Shown here: one piece after another, positions 24,732-31,814 of the stretch | Layout: each line of letters begins with the position of its first letter | How positions within the stretch are numbered: position 1 is the first letter of the stretch | From: Dechloromonas sp. | GTDB lineage: Bacteria; Pseudomonadota; Gammaproteobacteria; Burkholderiales; Rhodocyclaceae | Direction of reading: 5' to 3' | Assembly: GCA_028687035.1 (NCBI GenBank) | Contig: JAQUAX010000003.1 | Coordinates: 186,001-250,000 of the forward strand | Length of the DNA: 64,000 bases | Position numbers and translations under genes: made by a program | Notes under the pieces: generated by a model | The model's input: the letters and a program-made list of their open reading frames with translations, nothing else | Told to the model about the DNA's origin: nothing | Databases searched by the model: none

Positions 24732-25836
24732 AAACCCCTACATTTGGCAGGCCGACGACTGGCCGAACTGGCGCTACGACCTGTCCGCGCTGACGTGGCC
24801 GCTGACCGAGGCCAGCCGCGCCCAGGGCGTGCTGCTGGGCCGCCTGGCCGATGTGGGGCTGGCGCTGCGCGATCAGGCCAGCCTCGCCGCCTTGACCGAG
24901 GATGTGGTCAAGACCAGCGAAATCGAAGGCGAAGTCCTCAGCGTGGAATCCGTGCGCTCGTCCATCGCCCGCCGTCTGGGCGTGGACATCGGCGCAGTGG
25001 CGCCGGTGGACCGGCACGTCGAAGGCGTGGTCGAGATGGTGCTCGACGCCACTTCCCATGCCGCTGCCCCGCTGACCGCCGAGCGTCTGTGGGGTTGGCA
25101 CGCGGCCTTGTTCCCGACCGGCTACTCCGGCATGAACAAGATCGCCGTCGGCCAGTGGCGCAACGATGCTGACGGGCCGATGCAGGTGGTGTCCGGCCCG
25201 CTGGGGCGGCGGAGGGTTCACTTTCAGGCCCCGCCCGCCGAGGCACTGCCCGTCGAGATGGCGCGGTTCTTGGCGTGGGCCAATGAGGAAACCGGCGAGC
25301 CTGTTCTCGTCAAGGCAGGCCTCGCCCATCTTTGGTTCGTCACGCTGCACCCGTTCGATGACGGCAACGGGCGTATCGCCCGTGCCGTGGGTGATCTGTT
25401 CCTGGCGCGCGCCGACGGCAGCCCACAACGCTTCTACAGCCTGTCGGCGCAGATCCAGCGCGAGCGCAAGGACTACTACGACGTGCTGGAGCGCACGCAG
25501 AAGGGCACGCTCGACGTCACGGACTGGCTGTCGTGGTTCCTCGGTACGCTCGGGCGCGCCGTCACCAGCGCCCAGACCACGCTGGACGCCGTGCTGGTCA
25601 AGGCGCGGTTCTGGCAACGCTGGGCGGGCACGCCGTTGAACGAGCGGCAGGCGAAGCTGCTCAACCGCCTGCTCGACGGTTTCGATGGCAAGCTCACCAG
25701 CAGCAAGTGGGCCGCCATCGCCAAGTGCTCGCCGGACACCGCGCTGCGCGACATCACGCAGTTGCTGGAACTGGGCGTCTTGAAGAAATCGCCCGGCGGC
25801 GGACGAAGCACCGGCTACGAATTAGCGGACGGTTGA
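24718..25836 (+). CDS. Fic family protein with N-terminal DUF4172 domain
   Basis: The 372-residue protein has an N-terminal DUF4172 domain, an inhibitory helix motif TSEIEG at 66-71 ([S/T]-x3-E-[G/N]), the Fic catalytic motif HPFDDGNGRIAR beginning at His211, and a C-terminal winged-helix segment (SSKWAAIAKCSPDTALRDIT). Fic enzymes usually AMPylate target proteins; because the inhibitory helix precedes the core it is class II, self-inhibited. Target is unknown. Start ATG 24718 sits inside an inverted repeat. It overlaps the convergent HTH gene by 22 nt. It belongs to a tRNA-adjacent island and may be a defence or stress toxin. Confidence 0.9.
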   Translation: MTSGENPYIWQADDWPNWRYDLSALTWPLTEASRAQGVLLGRLADVGLALRDQASLAALTEDVVKTSEIEGEVLSVESVRSSIARRLGVDIGAVAPVDRHVEGVVEMVLDATSHAAAPLTAERLWGWHAALFPTGYSGMNKIAVGQWRNDADGPMQVVSGPLGRRRVHFQAPPAEALPVEMARFLAWANEETGEPVLVKAGLAHLWFVTLHPFDDGNGRIARAVGDLFLARADGSPQRFYSLSAQIQRERKDYYDVLERTQKGTLDVTDWLSWFLGTLGRAVTSAQTTLDAVLVKARFWQRWAGTPLNERQAKLLNRLLDGFDGKLTSSKWAAIAKCSPDTALRDITQLLELGVLKKSPGGGRSTGYELADG

Positions 25837-26381
25837 GGCGCATCGACGACCGTATCCGCGTTGCTGCGGCACGGACGCAGGTGATGCACTTCCCAGCGAA
25901 AGATTTCTTCGATGCTGAAACGGACGACGTCACCCTTGATCAGCCTGTAGCAAGGAAGGTCGAGCCGCTGGCGCTCCTGCTTCTGCTGAAACCAGTAGGT
26001 GGGCAGTCCAGTGATGGCGGCCACTTCCTTGCCGGAGTAGAAAATCTGGTCGCGCCGACCGGGCCGCTGCCGCATCACCTTCTCGATGGCATCTTCACGC
26101 GCCGTCGGTGAGGATTCGGACAAGGCGTGTCCCGCGCTGGATTTCCACGTCACCTGCGCCTTGCGCTCGAAGGCCTCGACCTCCATTAGGAGGTAGCGGA
26201 CGGTTCTGCCGATGTGCCATGCGGGTGGGCCGATGCCCTCAGACCGCCAGCGTTGCAGCGTACTGGGCGCGAGGTTCCACCTCGAAGACAACTGCATTTC
26301 GTTGAGAACCGAATACTGGATGGCTGGTTCGTCCGAGCCCGGGTCTGCGTGGCGGACGGTCGCGTCAACCTTGGGTTTCAT
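25815..26381 (-). CDS. helix-turn-helix protein with two HTH_17/AlpA-like domains
   Basis: The 188-residue protein contains a first HTH (SSRWNLAPSTLQRWRSEGIGPP, followed by VRYLLMEVEAFE) and a second (SGKEVAAITGLPTYWFQQKQ, followed by VRFSIEEIF). The pattern HTH plus VRY-x-xxEVxxFE is that of excisionase/AlpA and MerR-like small DNA-binding proteins in mobile islands. It starts 17 nt before the end of the upstream HTH gene, so the pair is translationally coupled. Role as an island regulator or directionality factor is inferred. Confidence 0.7.
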   Translation of the reverse strand: MKPKVDATVRHADPGSDEPAIQYSVLNEMQLSSRWNLAPSTLQRWRSEGIGPPAWHIGRTVRYLLMEVEAFERKAQVTWKSSAGHALSESSPTAREDAIEKVMRQRPGRRDQIFYSGKEVAAITGLPTYWFQQKQERQRLDLPCYRLIKGDVVRFSIEEIFRWEVHHLRPCRSNADTVVDAPQPSANS

Positions 26382-26727
26382 CGTGCGCCTCCATCAGGGC
26401 TGCCTCGGCAGCTGCAAGGCTGCCGTACTGCGCGATGAGCGCGAAGGCCTCGCTCAGGTAGTATCGCTTCGGCTCCGGTGCGGTGGGCGACGGAGGTTCG
26501 ACGACGGGCGGCGCGGCAGTCAGCGGCGGCAAGGCCGCGTCGTTGGGCATCCCCTGACGGTTCGCCTGTTCGTAGGCGACGATTTCGTCCACAGGATAGC
26601 GGACGGCCTTGGAGAGTTTGATGTACGGTGGGCCGACACCATCGCAGCGCCAGCGTTGCAGGGTCTTGGCGCTGACGTTCCAGCGTAGTGCCAGCTCGGT
26701 TTCGGTGAAGGCGGGTTCGGTCAACAT
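26365..26727 (-). CDS. helix-turn-helix (AlpA/MerR-like) protein
   Basis: The 120-residue protein has an N-terminal HTH (FTETELALRWNVSAKTLQRW with CDGVGPPYIKLSKAVRYPVDE after it), a Pro-rich linker and a C-terminal helix with YYLSEAFALIAQYGSLAAAEA. ATG 26727 is preceded by AAAGGAG; longer starts at 26757 and 26832 lack an SD. The 9-bp inverted repeat at 26735-26780 includes the SD. The HTH is closely related in wording to the first HTH of the next gene (LQRWR-x-x-G-x-GPP), suggesting duplication. Confidence 0.72.
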   Translation of the reverse strand: MLTEPAFTETELALRWNVSAKTLQRWRCDGVGPPYIKLSKAVRYPVDEIVAYEQANRQGMPNDAALPPLTAAPPVVEPPSPTAPEPKRYYLSEAFALIAQYGSLAAAEAALMEAHDETQG

Positions 26728-26734
26728 GGCGCTC

Positions 26735-26780
26735 CTTTCGTCGTTCGTGCCGGGCATTACGGCGTCGAACGCGACGAAAG
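26735..26780 (-). promoter_or_regulatory. leader hairpin overlapping the RBS of the HTH gene
   Basis: CTTTCGTCG (26735-26743) and CGACGAAAG (26772-26780) are a perfect 9-bp inverted repeat. Inner CGTTCG and CGAACG can extend the stem in an alternative register. In the mRNA the right arm contains the AAAG of the AAAGGAG ribosome-binding site. Confidence 0.55.
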
Positions 26781-26985
26781 CCAAGTTGCAGGCCCGGAAG
26801 CGCCCGGTATTGGCGACGGCTGCGAGTGCCAATTTACCTCTCTGAACTTCCGGTCGTGGGCATGTGCGGGTGCGCGGAATCCTTCCCCGGAATCGCGCGC
26901 ATCTGGCGAGCCTTCCGACCGGGTCTGAGGCTCAGCGGAGACGCGGGTTTTGTTTCTTGTTAAACTATGCCACCAAACACCCGTG

Positions 26986-27013
26986 AAAAAGCCCCGAGCC
27001 ATCGGGGCTTTTT
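26986..27013. terminator. bidirectional terminator between transglycosylase gene and island
   Basis: AAAAAGCCCCGA and TCGGGGCTTTTT form a 12-bp perfect stem with loop GCCA. The symmetrical A and T tracts let it work on both strands; it most obviously ends the leftward transglycosylase transcript. Confidence 0.92.
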
Positions 27014-27036
27014 GCTTTCCGGCCGGCCGCTGCGCT

Positions 27037-27924
27037 TCAGATGCGCTTTTCCCGCGGGCCGCCTTTCCGGGCGCCGCCGGTGCCGGAATAGTCCATGACC
27101 CGTTTCACGTAGGCCCGCGTTTCGGGGTAGGGGGGAATGCCCCCGTAGCGGTCCACGGCGCCTTCGCCCGCGTTGTAGGCCGCGATGATGCGGACCCGGT
27201 CGCCGCCGAAATATTCGCTGAGCCAGCGCAGGTAGGCGAGTCCGCCCCGGATGTTCTGTTCCGTCTCGAAGGGATTGCGTACCCCGAAGCGCTCGGCGGT
27301 GTCCGGGATCAGCTGCATCACGCCCATCGCATTCTTCGGGGACAGCGCGCGGACGTTGAAGTTGGATTCGACCGCCGCGATGGCCAGCGCGAGTTCGGGG
27401 TCGATGCCGTAGTGCGGCGCGATCCGCCGGATCAGCCCGGCGACCCGCTGCTTGGCGACCGGCAGGTCGGCGATGTAGCCCTGCAGGTCGAATTCCGCGA
27501 GGTCCGGCATCTGTGCCGTTTCCTGTTCGCTGCAGCCGGCGCCGGCGTCGCCGCCGCGCCGGCGTTCCGCATCCAGTCGCCGGAAGGCTTCCAGGTGGCC
27601 GAGCTGGCTGGCCATTTCCAGGTTGCAGCGGGCGGCAGCATTCAGTGCGGGCGTCCTGCCCGGCAGATAGATCAGGGCGGCGCGGTAATAGCCCTCGCTG
27701 CTGCCCAGGCGTCCGGCCTCGCGGTACAGGGAGGCGGCCAGCGCCGGCGAGCGGACCAGTCCCCGGCCGGTTTCGGCGGCCCGGCCCTGATCGAGCAGGG
27801 CCAGCACCCGCGGGGCCTCGTCCTCGGCCGCCGGCGCTCCGGCGGCGGCCGGGCCGAAGACGCAGCCGATCCCCGCGACGAGAAGGAACAGATGCCTGGC
27901 AGCCTTCGACAAATGTCTGTCCAT
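27037..27924 (-). CDS. lytic transglycosylase (SLT domain)
   Basis: The 295-residue protein has an N-terminal signal peptide (hydrophobic about 9-28, with AAAGA near the cleavage site), a central helical region and a C-terminal SLT domain. The catalytic glutamate is E186 in AAVESNFN; AMGVMQLIPDTAERFGV and IIAAYNAGEGAVDRYGGIPP are the other family motifs. It cleaves peptidoglycan to 1,6-anhydro-muropeptides in the periplasm. ATG 27924 starts the signal peptide; the longer frame to 28488 is antisense noise. It is divergent from a small lipoprotein gene. Confidence 0.92.
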   Translation of the reverse strand: MDRHLSKAARHLFLLVAGIGCVFGPAAAGAPAAEDEAPRVLALLDQGRAAETGRGLVRSPALAASLYREAGRLGSSEGYYRAALIYLPGRTPALNAAARCNLEMASQLGHLEAFRRLDAERRRGGDAGAGCSEQETAQMPDLAEFDLQGYIADLPVAKQRVAGLIRRIAPHYGIDPELALAIAAVESNFNVRALSPKNAMGVMQLIPDTAERFGVRNPFETEQNIRGGLAYLRWLSEYFGGDRVRIIAAYNAGEGAVDRYGGIPPYPETRAYVKRVMDYSGTGGARKGGPREKRI

Positions 27925-28113
27925 GGTGGGCCTGTCTGCAATCCGGGCCCGGGAAGCCGGTGCGCGGAGGGGGGCGACGATTTCAGTATAGTTGCCGTTC
28001 GACCGGCAATCCGGCATTCGGTGCGGCGAAAGTTGTCCCTTGCGCGGCGCATCGCGGCGTCCGGCGGTAGGATGGCGGCCTGTGCCGCCCGGAGCGGGCC
28101 GGCGGGAGGGAAA

Positions 28114-28335
28114 ATGAAGATTCTTTGTCTGTTGTTTGCCGGCCTGGCCGGCTGCGCGCTGGCGCCCGGCTGGCACTGGGAACGCCCGGGCGCGGCGCCG
28201 GCCGATTACGCCGAGGACGAGCGCATCTGCAAGGTCGAGACCTACGCGTTCAACAACGGCGCGGTGACCCGGGCCAGCGTCCGCCGCATGCATGCCTGCA
28301 TGGAGGCGCGGGGCTGGCGCAAGGTCGACGACTGA
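28114..28335 (+). CDS. small predicted lipoprotein
   Basis: The 73-residue protein starts MKILCLLFAGLAGCALAPGW, a lipoprotein signal with lipobox LAGC (Cys14). The mature part has W-x-W near the N-terminus, two further cysteines and the phrase HACMEARGWRKV, which is common in small envelope lipoproteins. No function is known. A GGGAGGG site precedes the ATG. It precedes the BASS transporter gene by 94 nt, where a TATAAT (28376-28381) suggests a separate promoter. Confidence 0.75.
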   Translation: MKILCLLFAGLAGCALAPGWHWERPGAAPADYAEDERICKVETYAFNNGAVTRASVRRMHACMEARGWRKVDD

Positions 28336-28429
28336 ATTTCTGCATCGCGACGGCCGGAGCGGCCGCTTCGTCACGTATAATCGAATGCTTATAAACGGCG
28401 AGCCGCCTGCGGGGCCTCGGAGAATGTCG

Positions 28430-29401
28430 ATGCAGAAACTCCTGTCGCTGATATCCAAGAACCTGATCCTGGCCATCCCGGTCGTCATGGTCGCCGGCTT
28501 CGTCGCCGGCCTGCTGGCGCCGGTCGGCTGGCTGAAGGGCCTGATCGTGCCGCTGACCTTCCTGATGGTCTATCCGATGATGGTCACGCTGAAGCTGGCC
28601 AAGGTGGTCGAGGGCGGCGACCTGCGCGCCCAGGGCCTGGCCCAGGCGATCAATTTCGGGATCATTCCCTTCGTCGCCTACGGTCTGGGCGCCTTCTTCT
28701 TCCCGACGCAGCCGTACTACGCGATGGGCCTGCTGCTGGCGGCGCTGCTGCCGACCTCGGGCATGACCATCTCGTGGACCGGCTTCGCCGGCGGCAATCT
28801 GGGCGCCGCGGTCAAGATGACCGTGCTCGGCCTGATCCTCGGTTCGCTGGCGACGCCTTTCTACGTGCGCTGGCTGATGGGGGCCAGCGTGCCGGTGGAC
28901 CTGTGGGCGGTGTTCGGCCAGATCGTTTTCATCGTTTTCCTGCCCATGCTCGCCGGCCACCTGACGCAGGGCCACCTGGTCCGCAAGTACGGCCAGAAGG
29001 CTTTCCAGGCCGAATGGGGGCCGCGTTTCCCGCCCTGGTCGACGCTGGGCGTGCTCGGCATCGTGTTCGTCGCGATGGCGCTGAAGGCCCAGCAACTGGT
29101 CGACCGGCCGGGCGAGCTGGTGCACCTGCTGCTGCCGCTGCTGGCGCTGTACGGCATCAACTACCTGCTGAGCACCGTGGTCGCCAGGTTGCTGCTGCCG
29201 CGCGGCGACGCCATCGCACTGGTCTACGGCACGGTGATGCGCAACCTGTCGATCGCGCTGGCGCTGGCGATGAACGCCTTCGGCAGCGCCGGCTCGGAGG
29301 CCGCGCTGGTGATCACGCTGGCTTACGTGATCCAGGTCCAGTCGGCGGCGTGGTACGTCAGGCTGACCGACCGCCTGTTCGGCAAGCGCCCGGCCGCCTG
29401 A
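28430..29401 (+). CDS. BASS/ACR3-like (arsenite-type) transporter
   Basis: The 323-residue protein has about ten hydrophobic segments and reads like the bile-acid/sodium symporter superfamily that includes arsenite permeases: PLTFLMVYPMMVTLK, LLLAALLPTSGMTISWTGFAGGN with a conserved discontinuous helix, and MRNLSIALALAMNAFG. It is usually called an arsenic resistance protein, but no ars regulator or reductase is nearby, so the substrate is uncertain. ATG 28430 is favoured because GGAG sits 7 nt upstream; ATG 28424 would be only 1 nt from it. Confidence 0.78.
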   Translation: MQKLLSLISKNLILAIPVVMVAGFVAGLLAPVGWLKGLIVPLTFLMVYPMMVTLKLAKVVEGGDLRAQGLAQAINFGIIPFVAYGLGAFFFPTQPYYAMGLLLAALLPTSGMTISWTGFAGGNLGAAVKMTVLGLILGSLATPFYVRWLMGASVPVDLWAVFGQIVFIVFLPMLAGHLTQGHLVRKYGQKAFQAEWGPRFPPWSTLGVLGIVFVAMALKAQQLVDRPGELVHLLLPLLALYGINYLLSTVVARLLLPRGDAIALVYGTVMRNLSIALALAMNAFGSAGSEAALVITLAYVIQVQSAAWYVRLTDRLFGKRPAA

Positions 29402-29411
29402 GCCGCCGTCT

Positions 29412-30320
29412 TCAGCCGTGGCGCTCGCGCCACAGCCTGAGCGCGTCCAGCGCATCCTCCAGACTGTCGAGCAACTGCACGCCGGCGGGCGGCGTCAGCC
29501 GGCGGACGCCGCCGCCGCCGGCCCATAGCTCGATGTCTTCCGGCAGCACCATGCGCAGCTGCTGCAGCAGCCCGGCGATCTGGCGCACCGGGAAGGCCGA
29601 CGAAAAGGACAGCGCGACGACGTCGGCCCGGTAGGCGCCGGCCGCGCTGCCGATGTCGAGCAACGGCATCTGGGTGCCGAGCGGGATGCATTCGGCGCCC
29701 TCGAGCGCGAACAGCGTCTCGACCATCAGCAGGCCGAGCACGTGCTGCTCGTCGGGCAGGCTGGTCAGCAGCACGCGCGGTCCCTGCCGGCCGGCCGGCA
29801 GCGTCGCGATGGCCTGGCGCAGCAGGCGCTTGGTCAGCTCCGTGTAGAGGTGTTCCTCGAACACCTCGAAGCGTCCTTCCTCCCAGGCTTCGCCGACCTG
29901 CTGCGTGAGCGGTGCCACGGTGTCCTGGACAAAACCCAGCAGCCCCTGGCGCACCAGGCGCTGCTGCATCGCCTGCTGGTAGCCCACGGCATCGTGCTGC
30001 TTGATCAGCGCCAGCAGGTCCCCGAGTTCCCCGTTCAGCGAGGGCGGCGCCCCGGCATCGCCGGCCCGCGGCCGGCGCGGGGCCAGCCCGGCCAGTTCGT
30101 CGGCCGGCAGCGCGAGCAGCTTGCCCGGCCGATGTCCCTGATCCATCAGGCGTTTGACCAGACGCAGGCGTTCGACCTGGTCGGCCGGGTAAAGGCGTTC
30201 CCCGTTCGCATCGCGCTCGGGAACCGGAAAGCCGTAGCGGCGTTCCCACATGCGCAGGACATCCTTGGAGAGCCCGGTGTCGCGCTCGACGGCGGCAATG
30301 TTGAAGCAGGGGTTGTTCAT
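29412..30320 (-). CDS. MerR-type regulator with B12-binding domain (LitR/CarH-like)
   Basis: The 302-residue protein has an N-terminal MerR HTH (FNIAAVERDTGLSKDVLRMW, ERRYGFP) and a cobalamin-binding region. W146 followed by nine residues and E156-H157 matches the W-x9-EH motif of light-sensing CarH/LitR proteins, and EQHVLG (H193) matches the cobalt-ligand E/D-x-H-x2-G motif. In relatives, adenosylcobalamin-bound tetramers repress in the dark and light releases them. Start ATG 30320 has AGGA upstream. It is divergent from the gpx-led operon, with TTTGTCC-type repeats between them, so autoregulation and control of the operon are likely. Confidence 0.85.
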   Translation of the reverse strand: MNNPCFNIAAVERDTGLSKDVLRMWERRYGFPVPERDANGERLYPADQVERLRLVKRLMDQGHRPGKLLALPADELAGLAPRRPRAGDAGAPPSLNGELGDLLALIKQHDAVGYQQAMQQRLVRQGLLGFVQDTVAPLTQQVGEAWEEGRFEVFEEHLYTELTKRLLRQAIATLPAGRQGPRVLLTSLPDEQHVLGLLMVETLFALEGAECIPLGTQMPLLDIGSAAGAYRADVVALSFSSAFPVRQIAGLLQQLRMVLPEDIELWAGGGGVRRLTPPAGVQLLDSLEDALDALRLWRERHG

Positions 30321-30321
30321 A

Positions 30322-30336
30322 TTTGTCCTGAACAAA
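30322..30336. promoter_or_regulatory. operator-like inverted repeat next to the MerR start
   Basis: TTTGT and ACAAA flank CCTGA, just upstream of the MerR-B12 start codon at 30320. It resembles the stronger palindrome at 30396-30410 and could serve autorepression. Confidence 0.55.
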
Positions 30337-30341
30337 AGTTA

Positions 30342-30360
30342 GACAAACTGTTGACTTGTC
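30342..30360. promoter_or_regulatory. operator-like inverted repeat over the gpx -35 box
   Basis: GACAA (30342-30346) and TTGTC (30356-30360) flank a 9-nt centre. The element covers the -35 TTGACT of the operon promoter, as expected for a repressor site. Confidence 0.5.
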
Positions 30361-30379
30361 GATATCCGAGGTCTATCTT
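30351..30379 (+). promoter_or_regulatory. promoter of the gpx-led ten-gene operon
   Basis: TTGACT (30351-30356), a 17-nt spacer and TATCTT (30374-30379) form a good sigma-70 promoter. A leftward promoter for the MerR gene can be read over the same DNA on the other strand (TTGTTC, 17 nt, TATCGA), so the two overlap. Confidence 0.6.
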
Positions 30380-30395
30380 ACGAACAAAACGGACA

Positions 30396-30410
30396 TTTGT
30401 CCAGGACAAA
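30396..30410. promoter_or_regulatory. TTTGTCC-A-GGACAAA operator palindrome
   Basis: This perfect 7-bp inverted repeat about one central base lies just downstream of the predicted transcription start of the gpx operon, 14 nt before its start codon. It is the best candidate site for the MerR-B12 regulator. Confidence 0.65.
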
Positions 30411-30423
30411 AAGGAGTCTGGTC

Positions 30424-31008
30424 ATGAATATCCTCTCTCGTCGCTGGCTGGCGGTCGCCAGTCTTTGCGCCCTCGGCGTCGTCCCCGGCGCCGCCGGTGC
30501 CGCGTGCCCCCCGCTGCTCGATCACACCTTCCCGTCGCTGAAGGACGGCAAGCCGATGCCGCTCTGTCAGTACGCCGGCAAGGTCGTGCTGGTCGTCAAT
30601 ACCGCGAGCTACTGCGGATTCACGTCGCAGTACGACGGGCTGGAAAAGCTGTATGCCCGCCTGAAGGACCGCGGTCTGGTCGTGCTCGGTTTCCCGTCCA
30701 ACGATTTCGGCGAACAGGAACCGGGCAGCGACAAGGAGATCGCCGAATTCTGCCGCCTGACCTACGGCGTCGAGTTCCCGATGGTCGGCAAGACCGTGGT
30801 CAAGGGGTCCGGCGCCAACCCGTTCTACCGCCGGCTGGCCGAGATCACGGACAGCCGCCCGAAGTGGAATTTCCACAAGTACCTGATCAGCCGCGATACC
30901 GGCGAAGTGGTCGCCTTCAGCAGCCTGACCAAGCCGGACGACCGCGACCTGCTGAAGAAGATCGATGAATTCCTCAACCGCCCGATCCCGGAGGGAAGCC
31001 GCAAATGA
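30424..31008 (+). CDS. exported glutathione peroxidase family protein
   Basis: The 194-residue protein starts with a signal peptide (hydrophobic about 9-26, AGA cleavage region). The catalytic cysteine is C64 in NTASYCGFTSQY (cysteine rather than selenocysteine), with the companion Gln in FGEQEPGS and Trp/Asn in KWNFHKYL. It reduces hydroperoxides, most likely lipid peroxides in the periplasm, probably with thioredoxin-type donors. Strong AAAGGAG site. It is the first gene of a ten-gene operon and overlaps folE2 by ATGA. Confidence 0.9.
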   Translation: MNILSRRWLAVASLCALGVVPGAAGAACPPLLDHTFPSLKDGKPMPLCQYAGKVVLVVNTASYCGFTSQYDGLEKLYARLKDRGLVVLGFPSNDFGEQEPGSDKEIAEFCRLTYGVEFPMVGKTVVKGSGANPFYRRLAEITDSRPKWNFHKYLISRDTGEVVAFSSLTKPDDRDLLKKIDEFLNRPIPEGSRK

Positions 31009-31805
31009 ACGCCCCTGAACGCATTTTCCTGCCCGACGTGCAGTCCACCGCGGACCTGCGCTGCCTCGCCATCCAGAAAGTCGGCGTCAAGGGCCTGCGC
31101 TATCCGCTGCAGCTCGAGACCGCCGCCGGCGACACGCTGAATACCGTCGCGACGCTGACGATGACGGTCGGCCTGTCGCCGGACGTCAAGGGCACGCACA
31201 TGTCGCGCTTCGTCGAACTGATCGAGGCGCCGCGCGAGGCGCTGACCCAGGCGGGGCTGTTCGAGCTGCTCGAGTCCATGCTGCTGCGCCTGGACGCGCT
31301 CAGCGGCAGCATCGAATTGGCCTTCCCGTATTTCATCCGCAAGGCGGCGCCGGTGTCCGGCGTCGAGAGCCTGCTCGACTACGACGCGGTGCTGCGCATC
31401 GAGCGCCGCGAAGGCGAGGCGGCGGCGCTGACGCTGCGCGTGACGGCGCCGGTGACCAGCCTGTGCCCGTGCTCGAAGAAGATTTCCGACTACGGCGCGC
31501 ACAACCAGCGCTCGCACCTGACGCTGGAGGCGACGCTGCGCGACGCGATGGCGATCGAGGACCTGGTCCGCATCGCCGAGCAGGAGGCCTCGTGCGAGGT
31601 GTTCGGCCTGCTCAAGCGGCCGGACGAGAAGTGGGTCACCGAGCGCGCCTACGACAACCCGAAATTCGTCGAGGACCTGGTCCGCGACATCGCGCTGCGC
31701 CTGATGAACGAACCGCGCATCGCGGCGTGGAAGGTCGCTTCCGAGAATTTCGAATCCATCCACAACCATTCCGCCTACGCCGAGCTGTACGGCACCAACG
31801 GCTGA
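31005..31805 (+). CDS. folE2: GTP cyclohydrolase FolE2 (type IB)
   Basis: The 266-residue enzyme converts GTP to 7,8-dihydroneopterin triphosphate for folate or queuosine-type cofactors. SLCPCSKKIS contains the catalytic/metal cysteine, with YGAHNQRSHL, a conserved Glu in FELLESML and the C-terminal SIHNHSAYAEL. FolE2 can use metals other than zinc and is often made under zinc or oxidative stress; here it sits in a probable photo-stress operon. Photolyases use a folate antenna, but none is in this window. Confidence 0.95.
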   Translation: MNAPERIFLPDVQSTADLRCLAIQKVGVKGLRYPLQLETAAGDTLNTVATLTMTVGLSPDVKGTHMSRFVELIEAPREALTQAGLFELLESMLLRLDALSGSIELAFPYFIRKAAPVSGVESLLDYDAVLRIERREGEAAALTLRVTAPVTSLCPCSKKISDYGAHNQRSHLTLEATLRDAMAIEDLVRIAEQEASCEVFGLLKRPDEKWVTERAYDNPKFVEDLVRDIALRLMNEPRIAAWKVASENFESIHNHSAYAELYGTNG

Positions 31806-31814
31806 GGAAGCGAC

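Larger units (their letters stand above)
26728..27036. other. intergenic right end of the accessory island
   Basis: No gene is seen. The stretch holds the leader inverted repeat of the HTH gene (26735-26780), an AGCGGAGA element at 26934-26941 like those before the Fic gene, and the terminator of the lytic transglycosylase gene. No repeat of the tRNA-Ala 3' end could be found, so the right boundary of the island is not fixed. Confidence 0.5.

Noticed and set aside
24472-25617. Leftward 381-codon open frame over the Fic gene
   Set aside because: Its main part is antisense to Fic; only the last 30 codons, outside Fic, look like a possible AbiEi fragment and are listed separately.
26960-26980. 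GCCACCA in the right end of the island as a possible copy of the tRNA 3' end (attR)
   Set aside because: Only seven bases agree and no T-arm sequence precedes it, so it is not a repeat of the tRNA-Ala end.
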